Assembly: GCF_014206875.1 (NCBI RefSeq)
Contig: NZ_JACIJO010000001.1
Location: forward strand, 558,001 to 622,000
Direction of reading: 5' to 3'
From: Algoriphagus iocasae
GTDB taxonomy: Bacteria; Bacteroidota; Bacteroidia; Cytophagales; Cyclobacteriaceae
Length of the DNA stretch: 64,000 bases
The number at the start of each line of letters is the position of its first letter. Within the stretch, counting starts at the first letter, position 1. This document shows, one piece after another, positions 1-10,900 of the stretch. The notes beneath the pieces are model-generated. The model saw only the letters and a list, made by a program, of their open reading frames with translations, was not told where the DNA came from and searched no databases. The translations under genes were made by a program, and so were the position numbers.

Positions 1-875
1 AATCGATGACCGGCTTTGGAATAGCCGGATTTGAGGATGAGAAGATGATCATCCATGTGGAGGTCAAGTCACTCAACTCTAAATTTTTGGATCTTTCCAT
101 ACGTAGTCCAAGACAGTTTTCAGATAAAGAGCATGAAATCAGAAACCTTGTTCAGGGTGTTTTGGACAGGGGAAAGGTGAGTGTTTCTATTGAGTTTTTA
201 TCTAAGAGCACAAGCGAGCTTCCTGTTTCTATCAATGAAGAACTGTTTACAGCTTTCTATAATAAATTCAAAGGAATGGCTGAAGCGGTGGGAGATGCTA
301 CACAAGATGTTTTCAAACTTGCACTTCAAGCCCCTAATGTGATCAGTAATGTTTCGGCTGAAGTAAAAGAAGAAGGAGAAGATTGGGAGCAAATCAAAAA
401 AGTATTGATTCAGGCTCTCCAAAACTGTGATAGTTTCAGAAAAGACGAAGGCAATTCTTTAGAAGAGAAATTAGAGGAAAACATCAGGACAATTGCCGAA
501 GGTCTAAGTGTTATCGCAAAAGAAGAAGGTCAAAGGAAAGAGAGAATCAAGCAAAAAATCAGAAACCATTTTTCAGAATGGTTAGATGAAAATTCCTTTG
601 ATGCGAATAGGTTTGAGCAAGAGCTGATTTATTATTTCGAGAAACTTGATATCACAGAAGAAATAGTAAGATTAGATACTCATCTGAAATACTTTTCCAA
701 AATCATGGAAGAGGAGAAAAATCAGGGTAAAAAACTTGGTTTCATTAGCCAGGAAATCGGAAGAGAAATCAATACTATTGGTTCTAAAGCCAATGATGCA
801 GGGATACAGAAATCAGTTATTCTGATGAAGGATGAACTTGAGAAAATAAAAGAACAATCGATGAATGTTTTATAA
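1..875 (+). CDS. yicC: YicC-family endoribonuclease, 5' end cut by window
   Basis: This is a YicC-family protein, a group of single-strand endoribonucleases linked to small-RNA turnover and stationary-phase fitness. The reading frame is open to the window edge. The first visible residues are Ser-Met-Thr-Gly-Phe-Gly, and family members usually begin Met-Ile-x-Ser-Met-Thr-Gly-Phe-Gly, so the true start lies a few codons outside the window and ATG at 6 is internal. About 289 residues are visible, which is nearly full length. The N-terminal YicC domain covers roughly residues 1-155. The C-terminal DUF1732 domain (about 205-289) carries the conserved GREINTIGSKAND stretch and a Lys/Glu-rich end. 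A good intrinsic terminator follows directly. Family assignment is secure; the cellular role here is inferred from the family. Confidence 0.93.
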   Translation, partial: SMTGFGIAGFEDEKMIIHVEVKSLNSKFLDLSIRSPRQFSDKEHEIRNLVQGVLDRGKVSVSIEFLSKSTSELPVSINEELFTAFYNKFKGMAEAVGDATQDVFKLALQAPNVISNVSAEVKEEGEDWEQIKKVLIQALQNCDSFRKDEGNSLEEKLEENIRTIAEGLSVIAKEEGQRKERIKQKIRNHFSEWLDENSFDANRFEQELIYYFEKLDITEEIVRLDTHLKYFSKIMEEEKNQGKKLGFISQEIGREINTIGSKANDAGIQKSVILMKDELEKIKEQSMNVL

Positions 876-879
876 GAAA

Positions 880-901
880 GGGGCTTAAAGCCCCTTTTTT
901 T
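880..901 (+). terminator. Intrinsic terminator of yicC
   Basis: A GC-rich hairpin with arms GGGGC and GCCCC (880-894) is followed by a run of seven T. It starts 5 bases after the yicC stop codon. The convergent amidohydrolase gene ends inside it, but the T-run serves only the plus strand. Confidence 0.85.
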
Positions 902-2462
902 GTGTTGTTTTTCTAATCACTCTTCCATTCGTTTTTCCCGTTAATTCTCCTTTATCGATTTCTACAGTTCCATTGACTAGGACATACTCGATCCCAACTG
1001 GGTATTGATGGGGATCTGTAAAAGTGGATTTATCGATAATTGTTTCTGGATTGAAAATGGTAATATCCGCAAAGAATCCTTCTTTGATCAATCCTCTATC
1101 TTTCAAACCAATTCTTTTAGCTGAAAGCCCAGTCATTTTATGAATTGCCTCAGGAAGTAAAAGGATTTGCTTTTCTCTCACATAATAGCCTAAAATTCTT
1201 GGGAATGTTCCGTAAGCTCTCGGATGAGGATGCCCTTCTCCGGGTGAGGAAAGTCGTCCATCTGATCCGACCATGGTCATAGGGTGCTTCATAATATTTT
1301 CCACATCATTCTCATCCATTGCATGGTAAATTGTGCCTGTTCCTCCATTTAGCTGTGCTTGGATCACCAGCTCCGCAGCATTGGGCATAGTTGGCTCCAT
1401 TTTCTCCATTTCCAGCCAATCTAGAAGTGTTTCGCCTTCTAGATCTTTATTCCAACTCACTCTAGAGAATTGTATTCTTCTCAAGTCATTGCCACCTCTG
1501 TCATTTAAAATATTAAAAATGATCCCAGCTTTAATGCTGTCTTTTAGAACTGGATTTGATACTCTTTCTTCAAATTTCCCTCCTTCCATTGCCCAACTTG
1601 GGATCAAAACGCTGATACCAGTGTGACTTGCAGCATATGGATATTGATCCATCATGATATCCAGCCCAAGGTTTCTTGCCGAATCAACCATGGCAAGAGT
1701 TATAGAGCTTTTTCCCCACATTTTCACACCGATTGCTTTATGGTGTGTGAGTACAACCGGTATGGAAGCCTCTCGAGATATGACGATTGCTTCTTTGACC
1801 GCATCAATCAAACCCAAACCTTCCTCTCTAAGATGAGAGGTATAAATACCTCCTTGTTTTGCCGCAACTTTTGAGAGTGCTATTACCTCATCAAGTTCCG
1901 AAAAAGTGCCAGGTAAATATTTTAAGCCTGTAGAAATACCAAATGCACCTTCATTCATTCCTGTTTCGACATAAGATTCCATAAGCTGTAACTCTTCATC
2001 AGATGGCTTTCGATCTTCCATCCCCATCACTTCTTTTCTAATTGTATTATGCCCTACAAGAAAACCAACATTCAATCCCAGATCCATTTTCTCTAAGCTA
2101 TCCAAATAAGTCCCAAATGGCCAAGGACCACCTCCATCAGGACCTCCTAGTGCAAAAGTTGCTCCTTGTTTGAGTAAACTTTCTGCCAAAGGAAGTTCCA
2201 TGATTGGTTCTAAATGAGTATGCATATCTATAAAACCTGGAGATACTGCTAAACCTGTTGCATCAATAATCTTATCAGCATTTTGATCAATTTCTCCAAT
2301 GGCTATGATCTGATCCCCTTTAATCCCTATATCCCCAACGAAAGGTGCTCCTCCTGATCCATCATAAATTGTCCCGTGTTTAATGATAATATCAAACTCT
2401 TCTGTTTTGGATTGGCAGGAAAAAAGTAACAGAAATGCAAAGAAATAATAGAGCGTCTTCAT
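885..2462 (-). CDS. Exported D-aminoacylase-like amidohydrolase lipoprotein
   Basis: This 525-residue protein belongs to the amidohydrolase superfamily, in the N-acyl-D-amino-acid deacylase / dihydroorotase-like group. A hydrophobic signal ends in LLLFSC, so Cys16 should be lipidated and the enzyme sits in the periplasm or on the outer membrane. The metal-binding HTH motif (His81, His83) follows the typical PGFIDMHTH strand. Further family motifs are TSHLREEG, LTHHKA and VGSDG, the last carrying the usual catalytic Asp. Classical D-aminoacylases have a metal-bridging Cys in a GNCG loop; the matching stretch here reads GGPDGGG, so the substrate may differ. It stands alone, with a divergent gap of about 100 bases to the TonB terminator. 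Likely role: hydrolysis of an N-acylated amino acid or related amide. Exact substrate unknown. Confidence 0.8.
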   Translation of the reverse strand: MKTLYYFFAFLLLFSCQSKTEEFDIIIKHGTIYDGSGGAPFVGDIGIKGDQIIAIGEIDQNADKIIDATGLAVSPGFIDMHTHLEPIMELPLAESLLKQGATFALGGPDGGGPWPFGTYLDSLEKMDLGLNVGFLVGHNTIRKEVMGMEDRKPSDEELQLMESYVETGMNEGAFGISTGLKYLPGTFSELDEVIALSKVAAKQGGIYTSHLREEGLGLIDAVKEAIVISREASIPVVLTHHKAIGVKMWGKSSITLAMVDSARNLGLDIMMDQYPYAASHTGISVLIPSWAMEGGKFEERVSNPVLKDSIKAGIIFNILNDRGGNDLRRIQFSRVSWNKDLEGETLLDWLEMEKMEPTMPNAAELVIQAQLNGGTGTIYHAMDENDVENIMKHPMTMVGSDGRLSSPGEGHPHPRAYGTFPRILGYYVREKQILLLPEAIHKMTGLSAKRIGLKDRGLIKEGFFADITIFNPETIIDKSTFTDPHQYPVGIEYVLVNGTVEIDKGELTGKTNGRVIRKTTQKKGL

Positions 2463-2507
2463 ATGAAGGGGTGGTTTTGGTCATTTGTAAGAACTGAATT
2501 TATATAT

Positions 2508-2543
2508 AAAAAAGAAAGCTTACATCAATCGATGTAAGCTTTC
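2508..2543 (-). terminator. Strong intrinsic terminator of the first tonB
   Basis: A perfect 13-bp inverted repeat (2514-2526 and 2531-2543) with a 4-base loop is followed, on the minus strand, by six T. It lies about 20 bases after the stop of the tonB gene at 2562. Confidence 0.88.
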
Positions 2544-2561
2544 GTGCGAGTTTAAATTGGT

Positions 2562-3233
2562 TTAATTCAGTCGAAACTTAATAGGCATGGTCATTCGCGA
2601 CCTGACAGGCCTATCTTTCATTCTTCCTGGTAGCCAGTTAGGTGAGTTTTTAATCACATCTAAAGCGACCTCGTCGCAACCTCCTCCTACAGTTCTGACA
2701 AGTTCAACGTCTTGGATAGAGCCATCAGTATTGACCACAAATCTCACAATCACTGTCCCTTCTAATCCAATTCTTCTAGCCTGAGTAGGATACTTGAGAT
2801 TTTTTTTGAGGTATTCATACCATTTTTCCATTCCTCCTTTAAAAGAGGCCTGAACTTCTACAAACTCCTTGATTTCATCGGGATCTTCCACCACAGGAGG
2901 ACCACTAGGAGCTAGATCAATTGGAATTGGCTCTTCCTCGATTCCGAAATCTATGACTGCATCCAGTTTATCGATGATAATGTCGTCTTCTATTATTTCA
3001 ATTTCTGGTTGCTGAATTACCGGGGGAGGTGTAGGGGGATCTTGGTTGGTGACAGGTATATCCAAAATATCCCAGGTATTATCTTCCTTATCAAAGGTTT
3101 TGATTTGGTAGTCCTCATAAGCTTTCCATTCGAAAGCCACCAATACTGAAGCAACGCTGAGCATTAACCCCAGATTAAAAATCATACCGGACAATCGACC
3201 AATGTCCGAACTTGGGTTCTTTTTGTTTTCCAT
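2562..3233 (-). CDS. tonB: TonB energy transducer (paralogue 1)
   Basis: This 223-residue TonB couples the inner-membrane proton motive force to TonB-dependent outer-membrane transporters. A cytoplasmic tail of about 15 residues is followed by one membrane helix (about 15-36), a Pro- and acid-rich periplasmic linker (about 60-125) and a C-terminal TonB domain (about 135-223) with YPTQARR, EGTVIVRFVVNTDGSIQDV and a final RMTMPIKFRL strand. The domain contains a GGGCDE turn that is also present in the neighbouring paralogue. The linker is acidic and less Pro-rich than in the neighbour. It has its own terminator, and the upstream gene also ends in one, so the two copies are probably transcribed separately. 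ExbB/ExbD are not in the window. Confidence 0.93.
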   Translation of the reverse strand: MENKKNPSSDIGRLSGMIFNLGLMLSVASVLVAFEWKAYEDYQIKTFDKEDNTWDILDIPVTNQDPPTPPPVIQQPEIEIIEDDIIIDKLDAVIDFGIEEEPIPIDLAPSGPPVVEDPDEIKEFVEVQASFKGGMEKWYEYLKKNLKYPTQARRIGLEGTVIVRFVVNTDGSIQDVELVRTVGGGCDEVALDVIKNSPNWLPGRMKDRPVRSRMTMPIKFRLN

Positions 3234-3344
3234 GGTTTTGTTTGTTTAGGTAAAAATGAATTCCTAAGAATTTAACCACTTCAAAACCAAAAGACTAACT
3301 CAGTAACATTTATTAACTAATTAAAAAGTTGTTAAAAATTGGGC

Positions 3345-3370
3345 AAAAAAAAGACCCGATTCGTCGGGTC
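3345..3370 (-). terminator. Intrinsic terminator of the second tonB
   Basis: On the minus strand a 7-bp GC-rich stem, GACCCGA with its complement (3353-3370), is followed by eight T at 3345-3352. It begins 8 bases after the stop of the tonB gene at 3379 and separates the two tonB genes. Confidence 0.88.
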
Positions 3371-3378
3371 TCTATTTT

Positions 3379-4053
3379 TTAGCTCAGTTTAAATCTGATT
3401 GGAAGTCTCATTCTAGTACGAACTGGTCTACCTCTTTGCTTACCTGGTTCCCACTTTGGAGCTGAAGAAACTACTCTGATTGCTTCTTCATCGCAACCTC
3501 CTCCGATTCCTCTCAAAACGTCAACGTCTTGAATAGAACCATCTGTGTTTACAACGAATACCACAATTACAGTTCCCTCGATTCCCATTCTTCTCGCTTG
3601 AGTAGGGTACTTCAAGTTCTTGCTTAGGTATTGATTCCAACCTGACATTCCACCTGGAGGATTTGGTTGAGTTTCCACTACGTCAAAGATCTCATCAGCT
3701 TTCTCCTCAACAGGAGCCTCAGCGATTACAACTTCTTTGATGACAGTTTCTTCTTTCACATCCACATCAAAGTTAACCTCGATTTTTTCTTCGATTTCTA
3801 CTTCGTCAGGGATTTCCTCGATGATAGGCTGTTCTACTGGTGGTGGTGGTGGTGGCGGCTGCTCAGTGATTGGAATATCAATCAGCTCTTCGAAATTGTC
3901 AGTCACCTGGCCCAGGTCCTTTAGAGCACCGTCGTCAAATGACTTCCATTCAAATGCAGCAAGAGTAGCGCCTACAGCCACTGCTAAACCAAGATTCAGG
4001 AACATTCCTGATTTTTTGGTTAGGTCAGCCTTAGGAGTCTTTTTTGCTTCCAT
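3379..4053 (-). CDS. tonB: TonB energy transducer (paralogue 2)
   Basis: A 224-residue TonB, clearly a tandem paralogue of the gene at 2562-3233. Both share the N-terminal membrane helix with an FEWK(S/A) end, the YPTQARR, TVIV.FVVNTDGSIQDV and GGGCDE segments and the closing PI.F.L strand. The linker differs: it has a run of six prolines near residue 67 and then a Glu/Val-rich region, suggesting a different reach across the periplasm or a different set of partner receptors. The start ATG is well placed and is followed by a Lys-rich cytoplasmic end. A terminator follows. Such short TonBs probably serve SusC-type transporters like the one at 32941, but which copy serves which receptor cannot be told from sequence. 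Confidence 0.93.
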   Translation of the reverse strand: MEAKKTPKADLTKKSGMFLNLGLAVAVGATLAAFEWKSFDDGALKDLGQVTDNFEELIDIPITEQPPPPPPPVEQPIIEEIPDEVEIEEKIEVNFDVDVKEETVIKEVVIAEAPVEEKADEIFDVVETQPNPPGGMSGWNQYLSKNLKYPTQARRMGIEGTVIVVFVVNTDGSIQDVDVLRGIGGGCDEEAIRVVSSAPKWEPGKQRGRPVRTRMRLPIRFKLS

Positions 4054-4120
4054 GGTGAATTGGTTTATACAGGTTAATTTTTTTCTATTTTAGAATAACA
4101 AGTCTAAGAATTTAGGACGA

Positions 4121-4492
4121 TTATTCCAAGTTGTTTTTTGTAGATGACAGCTTAAAATATGTGAAGAATCCTGCGATTCCACCTATCAGGTTCACTGTCA
4201 TGTCCATATAATCATACGTACGAAAGGGTACAAATTGTTGCAAGTACTCCAATATAATTCCGGTTAAAGCCCCGAAAATCAAATAGTTAATAAGAAGTCT
4301 TTTGCTGAATTTGCCCTTGTTTTCAGTCGATATTCCTACTCCGCACCAAAGAAAACTTAATACGCTAAAGCAGATAAAATGAATGAATTTATCTTGAAAG
4401 TTAAATACATCCACTTCTGGAAATTTATCTCCTGGAGTAAGCATTGCAACTGAAATGGTGATCAGCCAGGCTAAACTCAAGATTAATCTCAA
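4121..4492 (-). CDS. VanZ-like small membrane protein
   Basis: A 123-residue protein of the VanZ-like family with about four membrane helices. The family signature is seen as DKFIHFICFSVLSFLW in the second helix, and a later EYLQQFVP.R..D.MD segment is the other conserved block of the family. The start is TTG: an in-frame stop lies two codons upstream and the next ATG (residue 17) would remove most of the first helix. It follows gcvH by 10 bases on the same strand and is probably co-transcribed. Family function is poorly defined; VanZ itself gives low-level teicoplanin resistance, but a resistance role should not be assumed here. Confidence 0.8.
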   Translation of the reverse strand: MRLILSLAWLITISVAMLTPGDKFPEVDVFNFQDKFIHFICFSVLSFLWCGVGISTENKGKFSKRLLINYLIFGALTGIILEYLQQFVPFRTYDYMDMTVNLIGGIAGFFTYFKLSSTKNNLE

Positions 4493-4502
4493 AACTTATG
4501 AA

Positions 4503-4877
4503 TTAAGCTCCTACTAATTCCGCGTATTCCTCAGATGAAAGTAGTCCAGAAGTATCTCCAGAAATTTTAACTTTCACCATCCAGCCTTCTCCGTAAGGAT
4601 CAGAGTTGACAAGTTCTGGCTCATCGGCTAATTTTTCGTTCAATTCTGTTACTTCACCAGCAATCGGCATAAATAAATCAGATACTGTCTTTACAGCTTC
4701 TACTGTTCCAAAAACTTCTTCTGCCTCTAGTGAATCACCCACAGTCTCAACTTCCACATAAACAATATCTCCTAGTTCTGATTGTGCAAAATCAGTAATT
4801 CCGATGGTTGCGATATCACCTTCGATTTTTACCCACTCGTGGTCTTTCGTGTATTTTAATTCTTGTGGAATATTCAT
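4503..4877 (-). CDS. gcvH: Glycine cleavage system H protein
   Basis: GcvH carries the lipoyl-bound methylamine intermediate between the P, T and L proteins during glycine breakdown in the cytoplasm. The 124-residue length is normal. The protein starts with the usual YTKDHEWV block and has the lipoyl-attachment motif [12 protein letters not shown], with Lys63 as the acceptor. The C-terminal GEGWMVKV block is also typical. The P and T proteins are not in this window, as is common in Bacteroidota, where the genes are scattered. It lies downstream of sprA with a 56-base gap and just before the VanZ-like gene. Confidence 0.96.
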   Translation of the reverse strand: MNIPQELKYTKDHEWVKIEGDIATIGITDFAQSELGDIVYVEVETVGDSLEAEEVFGTVEAVKTVSDLFMPIAGEVTELNEKLADEPELVNSDPYGEGWMVKVKISGDTSGLLSSEEYAELVGA

Positions 4878-4933
4878 AATTGAATTTTTTAGTAAAGAGT
4901 CCCAAAATTAAAAGGAATCAGGCTAAATAAAAT

Positions 4934-7900
4934 CTATTGTGACAAATTAAATCTTAATTGTCCTCCAAAAGAAGTAGAAGATCTTCTATAAGCAGTGGTG
5001 ACGCGAGGATCATTGATGGTTCTGTCAAAATAAAGTGTCACACTTAAGTTTTGATTGATTAAATATCCAACTGTCGGCCTGATCTGGATATTTAAGTTTC
5101 CATTAGTGATGGTACTTCCTTCTTCTATTTTTCTCTGAACCTGTCTAGTATCTACGATTTTTGTGTTTAAGCGAAGAGTCAGGTCATTTTTCAATATTTT
5201 TTGTTGCCCTTGGATTTTGAAAGGCACTTTTACCCCGGCTTTTGTATAGCCGATGTCAACTCCGAAGTCATTGCTTCTTTGCTCTGTTACTTGAGAGTTT
5301 GAGAAGTTAAGACCCAAATTCCTTTCCTTATTGTATTGGATAGCGATATTCAATCGATCCTTTGTCAATAGATCAAGTCCAATCAATGGTGAAAACCGTT
5401 CCGTCATCACTACTTGATTTAGCACATAAATAGGGATAAACTGTCCCTCATCATTGGTGGCATCCGCCCTTGGTATTCTTTGAAGGGTATTATAAAGTTC
5501 CAATCCTTGCTGGTATTGTAGGGAATTGGAGAAATTACTTGCGTCATATGTAGCAGTATAACCATGAAGTATATTGATGCTACTGAATATATCACTTAGG
5601 CCTTTCAATCTGGATAATCCTCGGTATTCCAATCTCCAGTTAGGTAATGGAGTTTTCGGGAAAGGATTTAATTTGGTTTCTGAAGGGTTTTGTCCTCTGT
5701 ATGCGGCTAAGAATGAAGGGATTAATACGTCTTGGCCATTAATTGAATATTCTCCAGCAGCTGGATTTTCTGCATCTAACCTTCCTTTGATAACTGATCG
5801 ATTATTTTCGAAGTCAGTAAATAGAGGCGAGTTATTTTCAAAGTCATCTTTAGAAAATGCTGTCCCTATCATAATCGTGGTTATACTATATGCTCCCAGT
5901 CGATTTGGACTTATTGATACAAAGTCACCAGGGTTGTCCATCGAATTCCTGAATATTTCCTGATAATCTCCCGTTTCCCTTTTGCTTGCAGTCAGTGTAA
6001 TCCTGAAGTCCTGGAAAGGCTCAATTAAACTTCCCAATCTCAGGTTCATCGCTCTGTTTTGGCGGAAAGGTTGGGTTAATTCTGAACTTGGAGCCATGTA
6101 TCCACCATTTGCCAATGAGTACCTCACACCAGGATCTTGACTTCCAAATAAGAATGCCAAACCAGGATTGCTAAATGCCCTGTCCATCCCCAGTAAACCA
6201 GTGTTTGGTAAATATCCAGGTAGGAATGTGCCTTCTAATAGCCCATAATTAAAGGTTACTTCTTTAACCATCATCAAGGCTTTTAGAAGTTTATTGCTGA
6301 AAGGCGTTCCGATTGTATCTTCGGCTTGGACGTTTCCTCTGCCCGGAACATTCGGTCTTTTAGGGGCATTCAGAGCTGCTAGTTTTTTGCTCTTATTATA
6401 TAATCTGATCAAATCAAGTTTTCCTGTAATAGATTGATCGCGGGAGTTTTGGATGACGTTTCCTAAGGTGTCTTTTTGGCCAATAGCTCCTGTTTGCCAA
6501 GTGTAAGTAGCATTGTATTTATAATCTGCCCTAATCCAATCAGTAATCGGAGATTTGTCAAAAGGAATGGTGTAATTCAGGTTGACAGAATGGTTGTAAT
6601 TCGTTTTTCTTCCAAAATTCCAGAAATTGTTTCTTATCGAATCCTGCTTGGCCTGAGAATCCAAATCACCTTCAGGCTCATCAATTACAGCCATAATCCT
6701 AGAGGAATAATCCACTCGGAGATTTCTGGTAAGATCCCAATTGAGTGTATAGAATCTGTTCATGAAGAAACTCTTTTGGAACAAAGGATCAACCCCCGAA
6801 GTACTGAGTTGATCGTTTCTGTATTGTGATCGCAAAAATCTTCTGTCTACATCCAATCTTGCTAAAATGAGGGTAGGAGCAAGATTTATATTAAAATCTT
6901 TGATGAGGCGTAAATATGGAGAATTCAACCATTCTGAATTTTTAAATGGTTCTAAAGTCCAAGCTGTAGGCTGGAAACTATAGGTGATATTTCCCTTGTA
7001 GGTCTTGAAATCATAATCTTGAATCTGGGCATTTGTCTGCTTGACCGTTCCATATGCATAGGAGAATGACAAATTACTGATGTCATAGAATCGATTTTTA
7101 GAATCAGGATTGGTCTTGATTTTCCTGACATTATTAAAGCTGACATTTTTCCTTTTCAATTGATCTAGAGCAATCCTTCGATAAGCATCCCTTTCCGAAT
7201 CTGTTTCAAATTTACCCAAAGCTATCTCAAATGGGACATCTGGGTTTAGTGGATCGTATTCAGGTCTTGTCGAAGAGTTTTCTATACTGAAATACATTGG
7301 AATGCTGATTCCCAATTGTTCAGGTAGAAGCTTATGAATATCAATGTTGGTAGAAATGTCGTATTGAGTTGTCGACTGACGAGCTCGCTCAGATAATCTG
7401 GTTTCCAACCCGCCAAAACCAATAGAATTATGCCTAATCGAGGCAGAAACGACCGCCACATCAGCAATTTTTGCATTCAACAAGGCATTTGCTGCCCAAC
7501 CATTGGATTTGGTGAAGCCTGTTACTCTTAATTCATTTGCCCAGAAGCAAATACTCTTACTTGATCCACCAGTATCTCCTGGATTTCTGGCACCAATCAT
7601 CATTCCTTGGATCAAACTAAGTTCAGGTCTACCGACCACAGTCACTTTATATTGTCTGATTTGCTGCGAAAAAGGAAGGTTTAGAGGGACTTGATTATTG
7701 TCTCTTTCCACTTTGACTCCAACGATTTCCTGAATAGCGATGTCAATTTCATTTTCCAATGGCCAGATTTGCCTTGGGTCTCTCGTGCCTTTTGGAGTGA
7801 TGAATAGAGGAACTTCGATTTCGTAATAATTATCTGTGTAATCCGTACCCATTCGAAGGAATGCGGTGATTTCTCCGTCAACTGCATCTTCACTGTCTGC

Positions 7901-10900
7901 ATGAAGGAACATTTTGATTCTTTCGAATTGAACCAAATCTTGGGTGATATTTCTGAAAACCCCTCTTGCATCATGAGCTGCCAAATCTTCAATACAAACT
8001 CTTAATGACTGCTCGTTCAATCTTCTTTCTACAGTAGAAGTATTATCCCGATCTCGGTTTATACCCGGAGGAAGTACATACGGACTTTGGGTGGCGCTAC
8101 CTTGGCTGTTTTGCTCAATACCAACAACATCCACTCTGACATTTGAAACATCTGGCTCGGGAATTTCAAACAGACCTCGTTCGTATAATGATTCTTGGAA
8201 GACTCTCCATTGGCTTCCGATCATTCTGAAATTGGCCATTCTCAATACAACAGGCTGCTCAAACTGAGTTAGGTAAGTTCTCATCCATCGAATGGATTTG
8301 AAACCTGAAATATCCCCCTGGACGCGATCTGGTTGTCTTACTGGAATTCTAAATAGATACCAGTCTACACTTTCTCCTCCTTCATTGTGAGTGACTTTGT
8401 CAACGATATAATTCTGGCCTACAATTAAATTTCCAGGCTTTAAGTCGATTTCATATTCGTAATAATTCTCAAGCTCATTGATAGTGTTATCCGTATTCAA
8501 ATCCTCGTTGTCAGGATTATTGGAGCCAGATGGGGTATAAGGTAGATTTTGGTTAGCAGAAACTGGGGTATTACCTTCCATGCCGTTAAACTTCTTATAT
8601 CTTTCAAGGATTTTGGCATCTTCCTGGTCAAAGCGTTCATCCAGATAATATTGGAATAAATCAGCCGAAACATCTTGATTAATGATGTTTCTGGCTTGTT
8701 GAGATACATTTAAACGGCTTAGGAATCTGGAATTGAAAAAGCCTGCTTCATCGTCATTTTTAAGACCATCCAAACCCACATCTTGATTTTCTCTGGATGA
8801 TTCTGAGTTGTCAAATGCTGGTAATAGATATTGTTCTCTCGTAATTCTCCCCCATTCGTTTGAAGAGGTTTCTGAAGGATCACCATCGGCTGGAAGTCCG
8901 TTTTCGAAAGCATGCCGTCCATCTTTCATGACATCTTCCGAAATATCGCCAAGGTTCAAAAACAGCTTACCACCAGTTGTATTGTTTTCATTAAAAATCC
9001 CATCGAGAACCCTTCCGTTTTCTCCTTCAATAAATGGATCTAGCAACCAAAATTCGATGTATTCAATATTCGTTCTGTCAAAATCCACCTCAGTGGTAAT
9101 GGCTCTGGTCACCCCTCCATAATTAAGTTTTGGATTAGGAAGTAATCCATCAAAAGTCAGATTGGTATTGTAATTATACATCCCTCTTTCGCTAGGAAAA
9201 TAAGCGAGTTCAAAAAGTGGTTCTGGAGTGATGATTACTGTTCTGTCCTGTTGAGGGAAAATTTCCTGAGGAACAACCCTTCGCACATAGTGATTTCTAC
9301 GGTCTTCTCTGGTAATGTTAGTAGGTACACCTGGGCCGCTTTCACGGTAAAAAATATTATCAATGTTGTACCAAGCAAGACGCGCCCTTCTATAAGTAGC
9401 TCCAAGTTGATCTTCTGTTTGATTACTTAGGTCAAATCGGTTGTCGTCTGTTTCAGGTGTAGAGGCAAGCTTCCAGTTTTGATTGGCTGCTCCCCCCAGA
9501 TTAAATGGTGTTACGGCTGCCTCAAAGTCATCAATGTAAGATGCCTGATCTCCGTCGACTTGGTTGGATGTTCCCGGTATTAAATGCGCAAATTCTCCAC
9601 TGATATTGACAAGGGAAGTCTCTTTGGTATTGGTAAATGGAAGGGCATCAGCCATTTTTGTCAACCACCTGGATTCGTCAGCAAAGTTGGCATCTAAGCC
9701 CCAAAGACTGTTTCTTAGGGTTTCATTTCCAGTAGCAATTCTGGTGACGTTTGGTCTTTCATTTAAGTAAAGGAAAGTACCTCCAAGATTGAATTTATCG
9801 CTAAAGAGGTAGTCCATCCTTGTTCCCAACATGCTCCTTGTTTGGAATGAAACAAGATCCGCTTTCTCGAAACTGATGCTAATTTGTTTTCCGGACTGAA
9901 GAATTGCATCATTGATAATAACGACCCTGCCGACATTATAATCAATTGTAAAATCAACTCCCTCTGTCAAAGGAATATTTCCTGCCTGTACAATCACAGA
10001 TCCTGGAGAAATATTTAATCCAGGCAATTGGATTTCAGACGCTGAACCAGCTGTCAATCGGCCTTTAATAAAATATTTATTTAGTCTGGTGACTAATTCG
10101 GCATCCGCTTGGGTAGTACGATACAAAGTGTCATAGACATATTTGTCTTTGAGTACAATTTCTCCTGGGAGGAAATTCTTCTCTAAATTTGATCCAAATG
10201 GTTCCAAAACCGGGAAGACCAATAAGCCTCTATCGGAAAATATGGTGAGCCCTTCGACATAATCAAAGTTTCCGTCAGGAGCTGGGTCATTTTGAGGGTT
10301 TAAATTGTCAAGCCCAGTCAATCTGATCAGTGGTTTGTCTTTGACATTTTCACCTTCCAGTAATGATGGGTTGTCCAAGCCAGTTCTGTCATCTCTGTAG
10401 ATTACCTGAAGTTGGAAACCTTCACGAAGGAGCTGATTGGCATTGAGGTTATACACGTTTTTCATCATCAAGTCCCAAGTAGGAACTCGAGGATTAATTC
10501 GGGCAGGTCTCAATAATTTCAAGAAAATCAATTCGTCTTCCTGGCGGTTTTGATAATCTTCGGTCAGTTCACCGACTTTGTAAACCTGTCCATTGTATGT
10601 GTATTCAAATGAAACAGCAAGTACTTCATCATTTTGAAGCTTTCTGAAAAGTGATAAGTAACCTAGTTGGGGGTTGAAATAGAATTCCGTCGGGCCTAAT
10701 TTTCTTGATCCGTTTATTTGCTCAAAGTCAACTCCTTTTTTGAGACCCAGGCTTGATTCTATGGCTCTGCCGCCTGTGTCAAATGGCCTGAAAGTAGGAT
10801 TGTTTGAAATATTGCTAAAGAGCAAATTGGAGCCATTAGCAGCAGGTGCACCTGGTGTTCCTGGACCAATATTTGGATTAGTAGGATTTAAGAGTTTTTG

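Noticed and set aside
3838..3860. GGT triplet repeat that looks like a microsatellite
   Set aside because: On the coding strand it is the poly-proline codon run of the TonB linker.
3737..4093. Plus-strand frame opposite the second tonB
   Set aside because: Its Ser/Gly-rich sequence is the complement of the Pro/Glu linker codons of TonB.
5574..5963. Plus-strand frames within sprA (also 6476-6829, 8808-9122 and others)
   Set aside because: All are antisense to sprA, have no start context or domain and appear because sprA is very long.
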